64,000 nt of DNA, taken from contig CATQIB010000007.1 of NCBI GenBank assembly GCA_958296185.1, positions 77,501-141,500 of the forward strand, read 5' to 3'. Below are positions 51,964 through 61,831 of the stretch, piece after piece (the stretch's first letter is position 1; every line of letters begins with the position of its first letter). The notes beneath the pieces were generated by a model. It was not told the origin of the DNA and made no database searches. It worked only from the letters and a program-made list of their open reading frames with translations. The translations under genes were made by a program, and so were the position numbers. Source of the DNA: an uncultured Mesonia sp. (GTDB lineage: Bacteria > Bacteroidota > Bacteroidia > Flavobacteriales > Flavobacteriaceae).

Positions 51964-54819
51964 CTAGCTGGTTAAATACATTTTTCTACGCGCATACAAA
52001 TCATAAAAAGCATCATCGCGTAAGCTATCGATAAATAGTATGCTCTCGCCAGTACTCTTCATCTCTGGCCCTAGTTGTTTGTTTACATTCGGGAATTTGT
52101 TAAAAGAGAACACCGGTTGCTTGATGGCATAACCTTCAAGTTGCGGATTGAAATCAAAATCGGTGACTTTCTTCTCCCCTAACATTACTTTTGCAGCATA
52201 ATTCACATAAGGTTCTCCGTAAGCCTTAGCGATAAATGGTACGGTTCTCGAAGCACGCGGATTCGCTTCAATAATATATACCTCATCGTCTTTTATAGCA
52301 AATTGAACGTTGATCAATCCTACGGTTTTAAGCGCTAGGGCAATTTTCTTAGTGTGATCTTTTATCTTTTGAATAACCAAATCACCTAAATTAAAAGGAG
52401 GTAGCAGTGCGTTGGAGTCGCCACTGTGAATACCACAAGGCTCAATATGCTCCATAATTCCTATGATATAGACATTTTCGCCATCGCAAATAGCATCCGC
52501 TTCAGCTTCAATCGCGCCATCTAAATAATGGTCTAATAAAAGTTTATTATTAGGTATGCTACGCAGTAAATCTACCACGTGTTGTTCTAATTGTTGTTTG
52601 TTGATAACAATCTTCATACCCTGCCCTCCAAGCACATACGAAGGACGCACTAAGATAGGAAAGTTCAACTCATCGGCTAAAGCCAAAGCCTCATCGGCTG
52701 TTTCGGCTGTGCCAAACTCAGGATAAGGAATGTTGTTCTCTTGTAATAATTTAGAAAAACTACCACGGTCTTCGGCCAAATCTAGGGCTTCATAACTGGT
52801 TCCCATAATTTTAATTCCGTAGCGGTTTAATTTTTCGGCTAGTTTTAAAGCGGTTTGTCCGCCCAACTGTACGATTACCCCTTCGGGTTTCTCGTGACGA
52901 ATAATATCATAAATATGTTCCCAGAATACCGGCTCAAAGTACAGCTTATCTGCCGTATCAAAATCGGTCGAAACCGTCTCGGGGTTACAGTTAATCATAA
53001 TGGTCTCGTAACCGCATTCGGCCGCAGCCATCACCCCGTGTACACAGCAGTAATCAAACTCGATACCTTGACCTATTCGGTTAGGCCCCGAACCAAGCAC
53101 TATAATTTTTTTCTTATCGCTCACCTCACTTTCGTTGTGGCTGTATTGTTTACCGTCTGCCGTTTCTACAACATCCTCAAAAGTAGAGTAGTAATAAGGT
53201 GTTTTAGCAACAAACTCTGCTGCACAAGTATCTACTAGTTTGTAAACACGTTTAATATTCAGCTCTTCCCGTTTTTTATAAACTTCGCTTTCTAAGCAAT
53301 TTAGCATATGGGCAATTTGACGGTCTCCATAACCTTTTTGCTTAGCCTCGAGCAAAATTTCTTTATCGATGTTATCTATAGTATAATTACTAGCGATTTC
53401 TTTTTCTAGATGATACAGTTCTTCATATTGCTTTAAGAACCACATATCTATTTTGGTGATTTCGTGTATTCTACTTAGCGGAATACCCAATTGTATCGCA
53501 TCATAAATTACAAACACCCGATCCCAACTTGGGTTGGCCAACTTTTGTACAATGGTTTCGTAATCGCTATAGCCTTTACCGTCTGCCCCCAAACCGTTGC
53601 GTTTGATCTCTAACGACTGGGTTGCTTTATGCAGCGCCTCTTGAAAAGAGCGCCCGATTCCCATTACCTCACCTACCGATTTCATTTGTGGTCCTAACAA
53701 GCGGTTAGAGCCTTCAAACTTATCAAAATTCCAGCGCGGTATTTTTACAATAACATAATCTAAGCTAGGCTCAAATAATGCCGATGTAGTTTTGGTAATC
53801 TGGTTATCCAACTCGTCTAAGGTATAACCCAAAGCCAACTTGGCGGCTATTTTTGCAATAGGGTAACCCGTTGCTTTTGACGCTAAAGCGGATGAACGCG
53901 AAACCCTTGGATTGATTTCAATGGCGATGATGTCTTCTTTTTCATCTGGACTCACAGCAAATTGCACATTACACCCCCCGGCGAAATCTCCGATGTTACG
54001 CATCATCTTGATGGCCATATCGCGCATACGCTGAAAAGTTTTATCACTCAGTGTCATCGCTGGTGCTACAGTAATAGAATCACCGGTGTGAATTCCCATC
54101 GGATCCATATTTTCTACCGTACAAATAATCACCACATTGTTGTTATTATCGCGTAATAACTCCAACTCATACTCTTTCCACCCCTGTAAAGCTTTATCGA
54201 TTAGCACCTCATGAATAGGCGAAACTTCAAGTCCGTGTGCTAAAGCATGTTCAAATTCTTCTTCTGTTTCTACAAAAGCGGCACCGGCTCCTCCTAAAGT
54301 AAAAGAGGCTCGTATTAAAAGCGGTAGACCAAATTCTTGGGCGATTTCTTTCCCCTCTAACATCGATTTAGCTGTTTTGGCAGGTGCTACCGGTATATCG
54401 ATACGTGACATCAACTGCTTAAACTCTTCTCGATCTTCGGTTATATTGATCGCGGCGATATCTACCCCGATTATCTTCACATCAAAATCTTTCCAAATAC
54501 CTTTTTCATCTGCTTCAATACATAAGTTCAAGGCTGTTTGCCCTCCCATTGTGGGCAATACCGCATCGATTTGCGGATGCTCTTTTAATATTTCAATTAG
54601 CGATTTGGTGGTAAGCGGCTTGAGATACACATGATCGGCCATGGTGGGGTCGGTCATAATGGTAGCCGGATTGGAGTTGATTAAGATGGTCTCAATTCCA
54701 TCTTCGCGCAAAGAGCGCAGCGACTGACTACCAGAATAATCAAATTCACAGGCCTGCCCTATTACAATAGGACCAGAACCTATGATTAATATACTTTTTA
54801 AATCTTTATTTTTTGGCAT
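51964..54819 (-). CDS. carB: Carbamoyl-phosphate synthase large subunit
   Basis: Makes carbamoyl phosphate for arginine and pyrimidine synthesis from bicarbonate, ATP and ammonia. The 951-residue protein is two ATP-grasp halves. Half 1 opens SILIIGSGPIVIGQACEFDYSG; half 2 opens KKIIVLGSGPNRIGQGIEFDYCC near residue 570. Each has the carboxyphosphate or carbamate lid and Mg ligands (AIEINPRVSRSSALASKATG and IIEANPRASRTVPF). At the C-terminus it ends soon after half 2 and lacks the longer allosteric domain of E. coli, as usual in this phylum. The small subunit is not adjacent. Confidence 0.97.
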   Translation of the reverse strand: MPKNKDLKSILIIGSGPIVIGQACEFDYSGSQSLRSLREDGIETILINSNPATIMTDPTMADHVYLKPLTTKSLIEILKEHPQIDAVLPTMGGQTALNLCIEADEKGIWKDFDVKIIGVDIAAINITEDREEFKQLMSRIDIPVAPAKTAKSMLEGKEIAQEFGLPLLIRASFTLGGAGAAFVETEEEFEHALAHGLEVSPIHEVLIDKALQGWKEYELELLRDNNNNVVIICTVENMDPMGIHTGDSITVAPAMTLSDKTFQRMRDMAIKMMRNIGDFAGGCNVQFAVSPDEKEDIIAIEINPRVSRSSALASKATGYPIAKIAAKLALGYTLDELDNQITKTTSALFEPSLDYVIVKIPRWNFDKFEGSNRLLGPQMKSVGEVMGIGRSFQEALHKATQSLEIKRNGLGADGKGYSDYETIVQKLANPSWDRVFVIYDAIQLGIPLSRIHEITKIDMWFLKQYEELYHLEKEIASNYTIDNIDKEILLEAKQKGYGDRQIAHMLNCLESEVYKKREELNIKRVYKLVDTCAAEFVAKTPYYYSTFEDVVETADGKQYSHNESEVSDKKKIIVLGSGPNRIGQGIEFDYCCVHGVMAAAECGYETIMINCNPETVSTDFDTADKLYFEPVFWEHIYDIIRHEKPEGVIVQLGGQTALKLAEKLNRYGIKIMGTSYEALDLAEDRGSFSKLLQENNIPYPEFGTAETADEALALADELNFPILVRPSYVLGGQGMKIVINKQQLEQHVVDLLRSIPNNKLLLDHYLDGAIEAEADAICDGENVYIIGIMEHIEPCGIHSGDSNALLPPFNLGDLVIQKIKDHTKKIALALKTVGLINVQFAIKDDEVYIIEANPRASRTVPFIAKAYGEPYVNYAAKVMLGEKKVTDFDFNPQLEGYAIKQPVFSFNKFPNVNKQLGPEMKSTGESILFIDSLRDDAFYDLYARRKMYLTS

Positions 54820-54865
54820 AACGCTAGCAGTTATAGATGTTTAAATTTAAGTAGATTCTAGATAT

Positions 54866-54896
54866 AAAAAAAGGCGTTACCACTGGTAACACCTTT
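54866..54896 (-). terminator. rpmH terminator
   Basis: GGCGTTACC/GGTAACACC (54873-54881 and 54885-54893) pairs with one G-U on the minus RNA, followed by a long T-run on minus (54865-54872 is A-rich on plus). Confidence 0.78.
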
Positions 54897-54922
54897 AAAA
54901 ATTTTTGATAACACAATCATTA

Positions 54923-55081
54923 TTAGTGCTTATGTCTATTTTCTGAAGAAACAGAAAGTTTCTTTCTACCTTTAGCTCTTCTTCTTGCAAGCACTTTGCG
55001 ACCGTTAACACTGGCCATACGCTCTCTAAAGCCGTGCTTATTTTTTCTTTTTCTTTTCGAGGGTTGAAACGTTCTTTTCAT
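54923..55081 (-). CDS. rpmH: 50S ribosomal protein L34
   Basis: A 52-residue basic protein of the large ribosomal subunit. The start ATG is the complement of 55079-55081. It reads [19 protein letters not shown], then [21 protein letters not shown], which is diagnostic of L34. The last residues ([10 protein letters not shown]) are an extra tail. It is followed by its own terminator and stands alone here. Confidence 0.97.
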   Translation of the reverse strand: MKRTFQPSKRKRKNKHGFRERMASVNGRKVLARRRAKGRKKLSVSSENRHKH

Positions 55082-55426
55082 CTTAAAATATCTTTAATCT
55101 TCTGTTGAAATCTTAATTCTAAAAATATAAAAGCCTTGCTGCTTTTAAACTGCGGGCAAATATACAACAAGTTTTTAGTCTCACAAATGGAATATTAATT
55201 TTTTTACGGTTTTTTTAAAGTAAACCAAATGGCTTTTCATCGCCCAGGCAAAGTAACAAATAAATACTTGGTTTTAGGCACTTTAAATCTTAATTCTTAG
55301 CCTCTCTTAGGCATCAAAAATAATTTTCAAGTCTCCCCAGTATCCAATCTAGCGGGTTTAGTCCGCTTTCACCGATACGGCATTCATTTTTTTTCTTACC
55401 TTTGCGGACATTAAAAAAAACAAATT
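55082..55426. other. Divergent intergenic region, rpmH / TPR protein
   Basis: 345 gene-free bases. A TACCTTTG element (55397-55404) near the right end fits a -7 box for the plus-strand gene. The dyad AGCGG/CCGCT at 55351-55367 is a small possible operator. Nothing else is clear. Confidence 0.5.
55397..55404 (+). promoter_or_regulatory. -7 element for the TPR membrane protein gene
   Basis: TACCTTTG matches TAnnTTTG, 22 bases upstream of the ATG at 55427. The -33 TTG is not evident. Confidence 0.45.
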
Positions 55427-55942
55427 ATGTTTAATAAGAACCTTAAACTGGTTTTAGCTGGAGCTATTTTTGCCTTTGCGATTTATCAATTTATAGAAGG
55501 CCAAATTGGAAACGGTATTTTTCTAATTTTGCTTGCCGCAATTTTTGTTTTCCTTTATTTTAAAAACGAATTGATTCTACTGGCTTTTTTACGCCTGCGT
55601 AAACAAGACTTTGACGGAGCCAAGAAATGGCTCGATAAAATTAAAAATCCCGAAACAGCATTAGTACAAAAACAACAAGGTTATTATTGGTACCTTCACG
55701 GATTAATGGTATCACAAAAGAATATGACCAAAGCCGAAAAGTATTTTAAACGTGCCATTAAACTAGGGCTATCGATGAGTCAAGATCTGGCGATGGCTAA
55801 ATTAAACCTTGCCGGAATAGCGATGACCAAAAGACGTAAGCGCGAGGCACAAATCTTATTGAAAGAAGCTAAAACTTTAGATAAACATAATATGCTAGCC
55901 GATCAAATCAAAATGATGAAGCAGCAAATGAAGCGCATCTAA
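55427..55942 (+). CDS. Membrane protein with TPR-like repeats, 171 residues
   Basis: Two N-terminal membrane helices (about 7-25 and 28-47) are followed by a helical cytosolic part with TPR-like pattern (KQQGYYWYLHGLMVSQKNMTKAEKYFKRAIKLG and DLAMAKLNLAGIAMTKRRKREAQILLKEAKTLD). It is probably a scaffold for protein interactions at the inner membrane. No specific family name is recognised. The downstream thioredoxin-like gene is 90 bases away on the same strand and may be in the same transcript. Confidence 0.75.
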   Translation: MFNKNLKLVLAGAIFAFAIYQFIEGQIGNGIFLILLAAIFVFLYFKNELILLAFLRLRKQDFDGAKKWLDKIKNPETALVQKQQGYYWYLHGLMVSQKNMTKAEKYFKRAIKLGLSMSQDLAMAKLNLAGIAMTKRRKREAQILLKEAKTLDKHNMLADQIKMMKQQMKRI

Positions 55943-56032
55943 ACGATAACTATCATATCACCAATACAAATGCGTGAAATTTATTTTTTACGCATTTTTT
56001 TTATATATTTATTGAAGATTAATTCGGTAAAT

Positions 56033-56698
56033 ATGCAAAAACTTTTACTATTACTCATTTTACTTCCTTTTTTTGCTTGGAGCCAAGACGCCAAGCAACA
56101 GGAGGTGTTGTTTTCTGAAGCTATAGGCAAGCATATAAAAACCTATAAAAAGAAAGCCCGTAAGGCTTATCGGCATAAAGATTACGAACGCGCCCAAATT
56201 TTGTTCGATTCTTTGGTGAATCACCAGTTGCGAGGAACCTATCTCGATAATTTTAAGGTTTCTTGCGTGCGCACTGGTAAAACCTGCTTTAACGATTTTA
56301 AAAAACCTATGTATCTCATGACTTATGCTTCTTGGTGTGTAGCGAGCAAAGGCGAAGTGCAATCGTTAAATGTCTTAGCAAAAAAATATAAAAAAGAAAT
56401 TGATTTTGTGGTCTTGTTTTGGGATAAACGCAAACAAGCGCGCAGAGTGAGCCGCAAATATAATCGATTTGTGCACGTGCTGTATGTAGATGAACTAAGC
56501 AACCGAGAAGCGCATTTGGTAAAAACAATGAAGCATTCCTTAGGTCTCCCTACCACCTTTTACATAAGCCAAGAAAAAGAAATATTGGGTATTGAGCACT
56601 TGTCTAAGCCGCATATCGAACAAAACATAAAGCATGCGGTACAATTCAACGCTCAACAATTTAAAAAAGGAGTACAGGTACTATTGGCCAGTCCCTAG
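56033..56698 (+). CDS. Thioredoxin-like protein with monothiol WCxxS site
   Basis: A 222-residue secreted protein. The ATG at 56033 gives a proper signal peptide (MQKLLLLLILLPFFAWSQ); a longer in-frame reading from 55970 does not. A helical N-terminal part (about 20-75) precedes the thioredoxin fold: MTYASWCVASKGEV (Cys102 with Ser105 instead of the second Cys), FVVLFWDKRKQARRV and a cis-Pro at LGLPTTFYIS. The lone active Cys suggests a monothiol reductase, isomerase or binding protein. Two other Cys (near residues 78 and 85) are present. Function inferred. Confidence 0.8.
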   Translation: MQKLLLLLILLPFFAWSQDAKQQEVLFSEAIGKHIKTYKKKARKAYRHKDYERAQILFDSLVNHQLRGTYLDNFKVSCVRTGKTCFNDFKKPMYLMTYASWCVASKGEVQSLNVLAKKYKKEIDFVVLFWDKRKQARRVSRKYNRFVHVLYVDELSNREAHLVKTMKHSLGLPTTFYISQEKEILGIEHLSKPHIEQNIKHAVQFNAQQFKKGVQVLLASP

Positions 56699-56700
56699 GC

Positions 56701-58158
56701 TTACAATAACGGAGCCCATAGCCTAGAGAAAGATTCTTTTATCTTTTCCTTTAAAGGTCGTTCTAACCAGCGATCTAATAATACTTCTTCGCAGTCTTGC
56801 TTGTCCTTTTCAAAATGCTGTTGCATTTTCTGAGTAAAATCTTCGTTATATATCAAGGCGTTGATTTCAAAATTGATTTCAAAACTGCGGTAGTCAAAAT
56901 TAGAAGTACCTACACTGCATAACTGACCGTCAATGAGCATCGTCTTAGCATGCAACATGCCTTTACAGTAATGAAATATGCGAATACCAGAAGCCAATAT
57001 ATCCCGAAAATAGGAATGCGTCGCATACTTCGCAGCCCAAGAATCTCCGTCACGCGGACACATAAGTTGAATATCAACTCCACGTGCTGCTGCGGTTTTT
57101 AGGGCAACCAGCATAGGCTCATTAGGAATAAAATAGGGGGTGGTGATTAAAATGCTCTCACGTGCCTGATTGATAGCCGTAAATAAAGCCCGCATTATGT
57201 GCGGACTGTCGGAATCTGGACCGCTGGCCACAATTTGCATGGCAATCTCGCCACAGTCTTTTACCTTAGGAAAATAATCCTCGGCTATACTTATTTCTTT
57301 TGAACCGGTTACAAAATTCCAATTCAATAAAAAATGAGCGTGTAATGATTTGACTACATTTCCTTCTAGCCGCAAGTGAATGTCGCGCCAAAAAGAATCG
57401 TTAAGGCTATTTACATATTCATCGCTCACATTAATGCCTCCCACAAATCCGATACTCCCATCAATTACGCACAATTTGCGATGGTCGCGATAGTTTAGTT
57501 TACGCGTGAGATTAGGAAACCACACGGGCATAAACGGATAAATTTCTACTCCCGCCTCCTCTAACCTCTGCTTATCACGACTTGCTAACTGACTACCTAC
57601 ATAATCATAAATCACCTTTACAGCAACTCCCTCTTGAGCGCGTTCACAAAGCAAATCAAGCAATTGTTTACCGATTTCACCCTGACCAAAAATATAATAT
57701 TCTAAATGTATAAAACGCTGAGCCTTACGTAGGGCCTCAAAAAGCGCCTCGAATTTCTCATCTCCATTGTTGAGCAAACGCACATCATTGCCAAAAGTCA
57801 GCGGTTTACGTTGGGTGTTTTGCACCAAACCCACCACAGCTGAGTACTGCTCAAGAAAAGACTCTTCATACTTTTCGAGCGACTCCTCATCTACCAACAG
57901 TTTTTTCTCCCACTTCTTGATGATTTTATGATTAAACACCCCTTGGCGTTTAAACATTTTATCTTTGCGGTATTCCTGGCCAAAAAACAAATACACCAAC
58001 AGACCTACAAAAGGAAAAAGCAACAAACCCAATACATAAGAAAGCGTAGAAACCGGATTCCCATTATTGCGAATCACAAAAAAGGCCGTACCTATCGCCA
58101 AAAGGTAATTCAGAATCAATAGGCTAATGAGCCAATTATTGCTTATAAAGTCTATCAT
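56701..58158 (-). CDS. cls: Cardiolipin synthase
   Basis: Phospholipase D-superfamily enzyme that joins phosphatidylglycerols to cardiolipin. The 485-residue protein has two N-terminal membrane helices (about 8-55) and two HKD motifs, HRKLCVIDGSIGFVGG (His near 221) and HAKTMLIDGQLCSVGTSNFD (His near 400). The ending KIKESFSRLWAPLL is normal. Its first bases overlap the upstream lytic transglycosylase (ATGA), so the two are cotranscribed. Confidence 0.95.
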   Translation of the reverse strand: MIDFISNNWLISLLILNYLLAIGTAFFVIRNNGNPVSTLSYVLGLLLFPFVGLLVYLFFGQEYRKDKMFKRQGVFNHKIIKKWEKKLLVDEESLEKYEESFLEQYSAVVGLVQNTQRKPLTFGNDVRLLNNGDEKFEALFEALRKAQRFIHLEYYIFGQGEIGKQLLDLLCERAQEGVAVKVIYDYVGSQLASRDKQRLEEAGVEIYPFMPVWFPNLTRKLNYRDHRKLCVIDGSIGFVGGINVSDEYVNSLNDSFWRDIHLRLEGNVVKSLHAHFLLNWNFVTGSKEISIAEDYFPKVKDCGEIAMQIVASGPDSDSPHIMRALFTAINQARESILITTPYFIPNEPMLVALKTAAARGVDIQLMCPRDGDSWAAKYATHSYFRDILASGIRIFHYCKGMLHAKTMLIDGQLCSVGTSNFDYRSFEINFEINALIYNEDFTQKMQQHFEKDKQDCEEVLLDRWLERPLKEKIKESFSRLWAPLL

Positions 58159-59123
58159 TCGGGTTGGTAGGTATACACCTCATCAAGCGGAATTTCCAAT
58201 TCGTAGGCCTTACGCGAGGCATTGTCGAGGTGCGCTTCGCGCAACCAAGGGTTATGGATTTTTAAAATCTTATAATTGATGTCCATTTTCTTAGCAAAAC
58301 GGGCAAAGTTGGTTACTGGTGTATCTACCACCACAGTTCTGGTGGGCACCGGACTATACAAATCTTCTTTATTAAAATGAAAACCATAGGCTTTTGGCTG
58401 ACTAAAAATCGTTTTAATCGCTAAAATACGGAACACATACCGACCCGTTTCTATATTCAACAACAAGTCGTAATAATCGTTCACTTCCTGGCGATCTTGT
58501 TGTTTACGAATACCATAATTCCCAGCATTATAAGCAGCAGCCGCAAGTGTCCAACTCCCCAGTTCTTCCTTAGCTTTTTTCAAATAAGCACAAGCCACTT
58601 CGGTCGATTTGGCGATATGGTAGCGTTCATCGATATTCTCATTGATTTCTAAACCGTACTCCCGCCCCGTGGTTTTCATAATTTGCCAAAAACCTGTGGC
58701 GCCCGCAGGCGATACCACCGGCATCAAACCGCTTTCGGCAACCGCCAGGTATTTGAAATCATCGGGGACCCCATGCTTCGCTAAAATCGGTTCGATGATA
58801 GGAAAGTACTTGTTCATACGTTTGAGTAACAACAAGCCATTTGACTGCCAATAGGTATTTACCAACATTTCTCGATCGAGTCGCTCCCGAATATCTGGAT
58901 TATCCAAAGGCACCGCTTCTCCCGCAAAATTGATGTTTTCGGGTATAGGCAAGGCATACACTTTATAATCTTTCACATGCGGCTCAGCCTTTTTAGGCAG
59001 CAAATCTTTTTCAATTAGGGCTTCATAATCATTATGCTGCTGGTAACTACTCAGCGCCAGCGCTCCCATTCCGCTCAGGGCAACCACCCCTACCACACTT
59101 AAAAACCGATTCATCTTCTTCAT
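58155..59123 (-). CDS. Lytic transglycosylase (SLT domain)
   Basis: Cleaves peptidoglycan glycan strands. The 322-residue protein has a signal or anchor (about 8-25), then an SLT domain with the catalytic Glu130 in YLAVAESGLMPVVSPAGATGFWQIM and the second motif AAAAYNAGNYGIRKQQ. The C-terminal part (VPTRTVVVDTPVTNFARFAKKMDINYKILKIHNPWLREAHL) resembles the region preceding LysM repeats in MltD, but no LysM is present. It forms an operon with cls (four-base overlap). The exact substrate class is inferred. Confidence 0.88.
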   Translation of the reverse strand: MKKMNRFLSVVGVVALSGMGALALSSYQQHNDYEALIEKDLLPKKAEPHVKDYKVYALPIPENINFAGEAVPLDNPDIRERLDREMLVNTYWQSNGLLLLKRMNKYFPIIEPILAKHGVPDDFKYLAVAESGLMPVVSPAGATGFWQIMKTTGREYGLEINENIDERYHIAKSTEVACAYLKKAKEELGSWTLAAAAYNAGNYGIRKQQDRQEVNDYYDLLLNIETGRYVFRILAIKTIFSQPKAYGFHFNKEDLYSPVPTRTVVVDTPVTNFARFAKKMDINYKILKIHNPWLREAHLDNASRKAYELEIPLDEVYTYQPE

Positions 59124-59143
59124 ACGTATATTTTTTCTTTTTC

Positions 59144-59863
59144 TTATTCATCTACCAGCACCCCTAGCTCTATATAAGCGGGCAAGTGCTCATTAAACCA
59201 CCTAAAACGCTCGATAATCATCGCATGCGTACCACCTTGAACCGGAATATAGTCTTTGATATACTTCACCGGAAAAATAGGGTCTTCGGTACCATGTATA
59301 TGCACCAAACCAGGCAATGGCTTTTCTTGTCTCCAATGCAAGATTTGCTCCAAAGACCAATCTAAATATGCTTTTTGATGCACGCTTAAATATTTCTTAT
59401 ACCATTTTGCTCGCTTGCGTGTATAGGTTCCCACTGGCCAGTCGGCTAGATTTTCAATCTTTTGTGCCCATTGAGTAGGTAAAAGCTTATACAATTTCAT
59501 GCTCTTTGCCCAACGCAAGCGTCTGGGCATCTCTAAGTGGGTTTTGATACTCGAAATAATAATCACTCGGCGTACGGCTAGCAATTGCGCTAACTCTTGC
59601 ACGATTATTCCGCCAAAAGACACCCCGATTAATACCGGCTGCTCGTGTTTGATTTCGGGCAGATAGCGCTTCACATAATGCTTTAGACTTTCTCCCCCTT
59701 CGGGCATCTTCCACGACAAATACACCAAATCAAACCGATCTTCATCCAATTGCAGGTATTCAAAAATAGCCGGACTAGCCGCCATACCGGGCATAAAATA
59801 AACCGGTATTTTTTGTTTTACTGCTGGTGGGGTTTCCACCGATGTAGACGAATCGTTTAACAT
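59144..59863 (-). CDS. Alpha/beta hydrolase
   Basis: A 239-residue cytosolic alpha/beta hydrolase. The oxyanion region VYFMPGMAASP (21-31) is followed by the nucleophile elbow GVSFGG (Ser82), an Asp at HIHGTEDPIFP and a His in GGTHAMII near the C-terminus, so the catalytic triad is complete. Substrate is unknown. It lies 20 bases upstream of the lytic transglycosylase on the same strand, so it probably heads this operon. Confidence 0.85.
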   Translation of the reverse strand: MLNDSSTSVETPPAVKQKIPVYFMPGMAASPAIFEYLQLDEDRFDLVYLSWKMPEGGESLKHYVKRYLPEIKHEQPVLIGVSFGGIIVQELAQLLAVRRVIIISSIKTHLEMPRRLRWAKSMKLYKLLPTQWAQKIENLADWPVGTYTRKRAKWYKKYLSVHQKAYLDWSLEQILHWRQEKPLPGLVHIHGTEDPIFPVKYIKDYIPVQGGTHAMIIERFRWFNEHLPAYIELGVLVDE

Positions 59864-60104
59864 AATTTACTCGACACAAATCTAATAGGAATATACTAAA
59901 AAAAGCCTCTTGTTGGTCAGAAAATATATAGATTAACTTTTTTAATCCGCGTAAGCGTAAAAATTAAAGCCGCCCCTAAAAACCAAGCCTTAAAGAAACG
60001 TCAAAGTCAATACCATTACTCAACTACCCGATAATTTTTCGTATCTTTATACCTGTTTATGAGTTGATTAACGCTAAAACTAATCTGTTTAAAATTTAAA
60101 AACT

Positions 60105-60413
60105 ATGCCCAGTATTACCGCCCCTTTAAAAGACAATGAATTCATCAGACAATTTGAAGCTCAAGTAGATCAAGTATTTATCGCAATTGAATACAGCAAA
60201 CAAGAACGCAAAATATTTCTTTCTCGCTTGCATCAAAATCCGCCAGAAGGTTTAACCACCGTACAAGTAGACGCCTTTCTAGAACAGGTATTTGATTATG
60301 TTCGCAGCTTAGGCCGATTAAAAATTGTGCCCACCGGTAAAGAAGTATCTCGCTTTTTTAAGGCCCGCAAAAAACAATACGACGATTTGATTCCTATGGG
60401 AATGTCGCTTTAA
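60105..60413 (+). CDS. Hypothetical protein, 102 residues
   Basis: I do not recognise a named family. The protein is small and mostly helical with no signal or membrane segment (EFIRQFEAQVDQVFIAIEYSKQERKIFLSRL and a basic end FFKARKKQYDDLIPMGMSL). The stop overlaps the convergent mtaB stop by four bases (TTAA). A TATCTTTA sequence upstream is a poor match to the -7 box. It is likely real by codon use. Confidence 0.65.
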   Translation: MPSITAPLKDNEFIRQFEAQVDQVFIAIEYSKQERKIFLSRLHQNPPEGLTTVQVDAFLEQVFDYVRSLGRLKIVPTGKEVSRFFKARKKQYDDLIPMGMSL

Positions 60414-61771
60414 ATCGCCGCCTCTTCGCCTACAAAATCAAAGCGCACCAAACCGTCTTCGTCTATTTCGGTTAGTTTTATACGGTGAATGGTATTTACA
60501 AAACTAGGGTCCCACGGCATTTTTACTTTCACATAGTTTTCGGTAAACCCGTGTATATAACCGGCTTTATTTTCGCCTTCAAATAACACGCTGCGCTCAC
60601 TACCCAACTGCGCTTCATAAAAAGCACGTCGCTTTTTAGCCGACAAACCACGTAGCATTTTGCTTCGTTTTTTGCGTTGCTTTAGAGGTACAACTCCCGG
60701 CATACTGGCCGCTGGCGTATTCTCACGCTCAGAATAAGTAAATACGTGTAAATAAGAAATCGGTAAATCGTTTAAGAAATTATAGGTCTCTAAGAAATGC
60801 TCTTCGGTTTCACCGGGAAATCCTACAATCACATCTACCCCTATACACGCGTGCGGCATTGCCGCTTTTATAGCCTGTACCCTATTTACATACAAATCAC
60901 TCATATACCGGCGACGCATTAATTTAAGCATCGCATCGCTTCCGCTTTGCAACGGAATATGAAAATGCGGCACAAAACTGCGGCTTTGTGCTACAAAAGC
61001 TATGGTTTCATTTTTTAGCAAATTGGGTTCTATACTCGAAATACGCAAACGCTCTATACCAGGTACTTCATCTAGAGCTTGTACCAATTCAAAAAAAGTA
61101 TGCTCGTGTTTTTTATTGCCAAACTCCCCTTTTCCATAATCGCCAATATTCACTCCGGTTAGAACAATCTCTTTGATATCTTGTGCGGCGATTTCGGCAG
61201 CGTTTTTCAATACATTGGGTAAGGTATCACTACGCGATATTCCCCGTGCCAGCGGTATGGTACAATAGGTACATTTATAATCGCAACCGTCTTGCACTTT
61301 TAAAAAAGCCCGGGTTCTATCGCCAATACTATAACTTCCCACATAAAAATCGGCTTCATCAATTTCACAAGCGTGTACTAAACCATTTCCGCCATCGAGC
61401 TTGGGTTGAGCCAACAATTCATTCAGGTAATGCGTGATTTTAAATTTTTCGGTTGCACCCAATACCAAGTCTACACCGTTTACATCGGCTAGCTCTTCAG
61501 GCTTGAGTTGCGCATAACAGCCTACTGCAATCACAAAAGCATCCGGATTTACTTTCTGCGCCTGTTTTACAATACCTTTAAAACGTTTATCGGCGTTTTC
61601 GGTTACACTACAAGTATTGATCACATATATATCGGCCGACTCATGAAATTCTACCCGATTAAAACCTTCTTGCTCAAAAGAACGAGCAATAGTAGAGGTT
61701 TCCGAAAAATTCAACTTACAGCCTAAGGTATAAAAGGCTACTTTTTTTGCTATTTCTGTCTCACTTCCCAC
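60410..61771 (-). CDS. mtaB: tRNA methylthiotransferase MtaB
   Basis: A radical SAM enzyme that adds a methylthio group to t6A37 of tRNAs reading ANN codons. The 453-residue protein has the N-terminal methylthiotransferase cluster Cys (Cys18 in YTLGCKLN, Cys54 in NTCSVTENADKR, Cys85 in VGCYAQL) and the radical SAM CDYKCTYC (163-170). The TRAM domain is at the end (about residues 395-450). The C-terminal overlap with the small hypothetical is four bases. Confidence 0.96.
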   Translation of the reverse strand: MGSETEIAKKVAFYTLGCKLNFSETSTIARSFEQEGFNRVEFHESADIYVINTCSVTENADKRFKGIVKQAQKVNPDAFVIAVGCYAQLKPEELADVNGVDLVLGATEKFKITHYLNELLAQPKLDGGNGLVHACEIDEADFYVGSYSIGDRTRAFLKVQDGCDYKCTYCTIPLARGISRSDTLPNVLKNAAEIAAQDIKEIVLTGVNIGDYGKGEFGNKKHEHTFFELVQALDEVPGIERLRISSIEPNLLKNETIAFVAQSRSFVPHFHIPLQSGSDAMLKLMRRRYMSDLYVNRVQAIKAAMPHACIGVDVIVGFPGETEEHFLETYNFLNDLPISYLHVFTYSERENTPAASMPGVVPLKQRKKRSKMLRGLSAKKRRAFYEAQLGSERSVLFEGENKAGYIHGFTENYVKVKMPWDPSFVNTIHRIKLTEIDEDGLVRFDFVGEEAAI

Positions 61772-61831
61772 GCGCTATCCAAATTTCTTTTAGTATTATT
61801 GCCAAGCTTAACTGCTTGGTTTTCTTTAAAA

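Noticed and set aside
53962-54156. Antisense frames inside carB (also 52855-53238, 54377-54634)
   Set aside because: carB is complete and conserved; these are its opposite-strand shadows.
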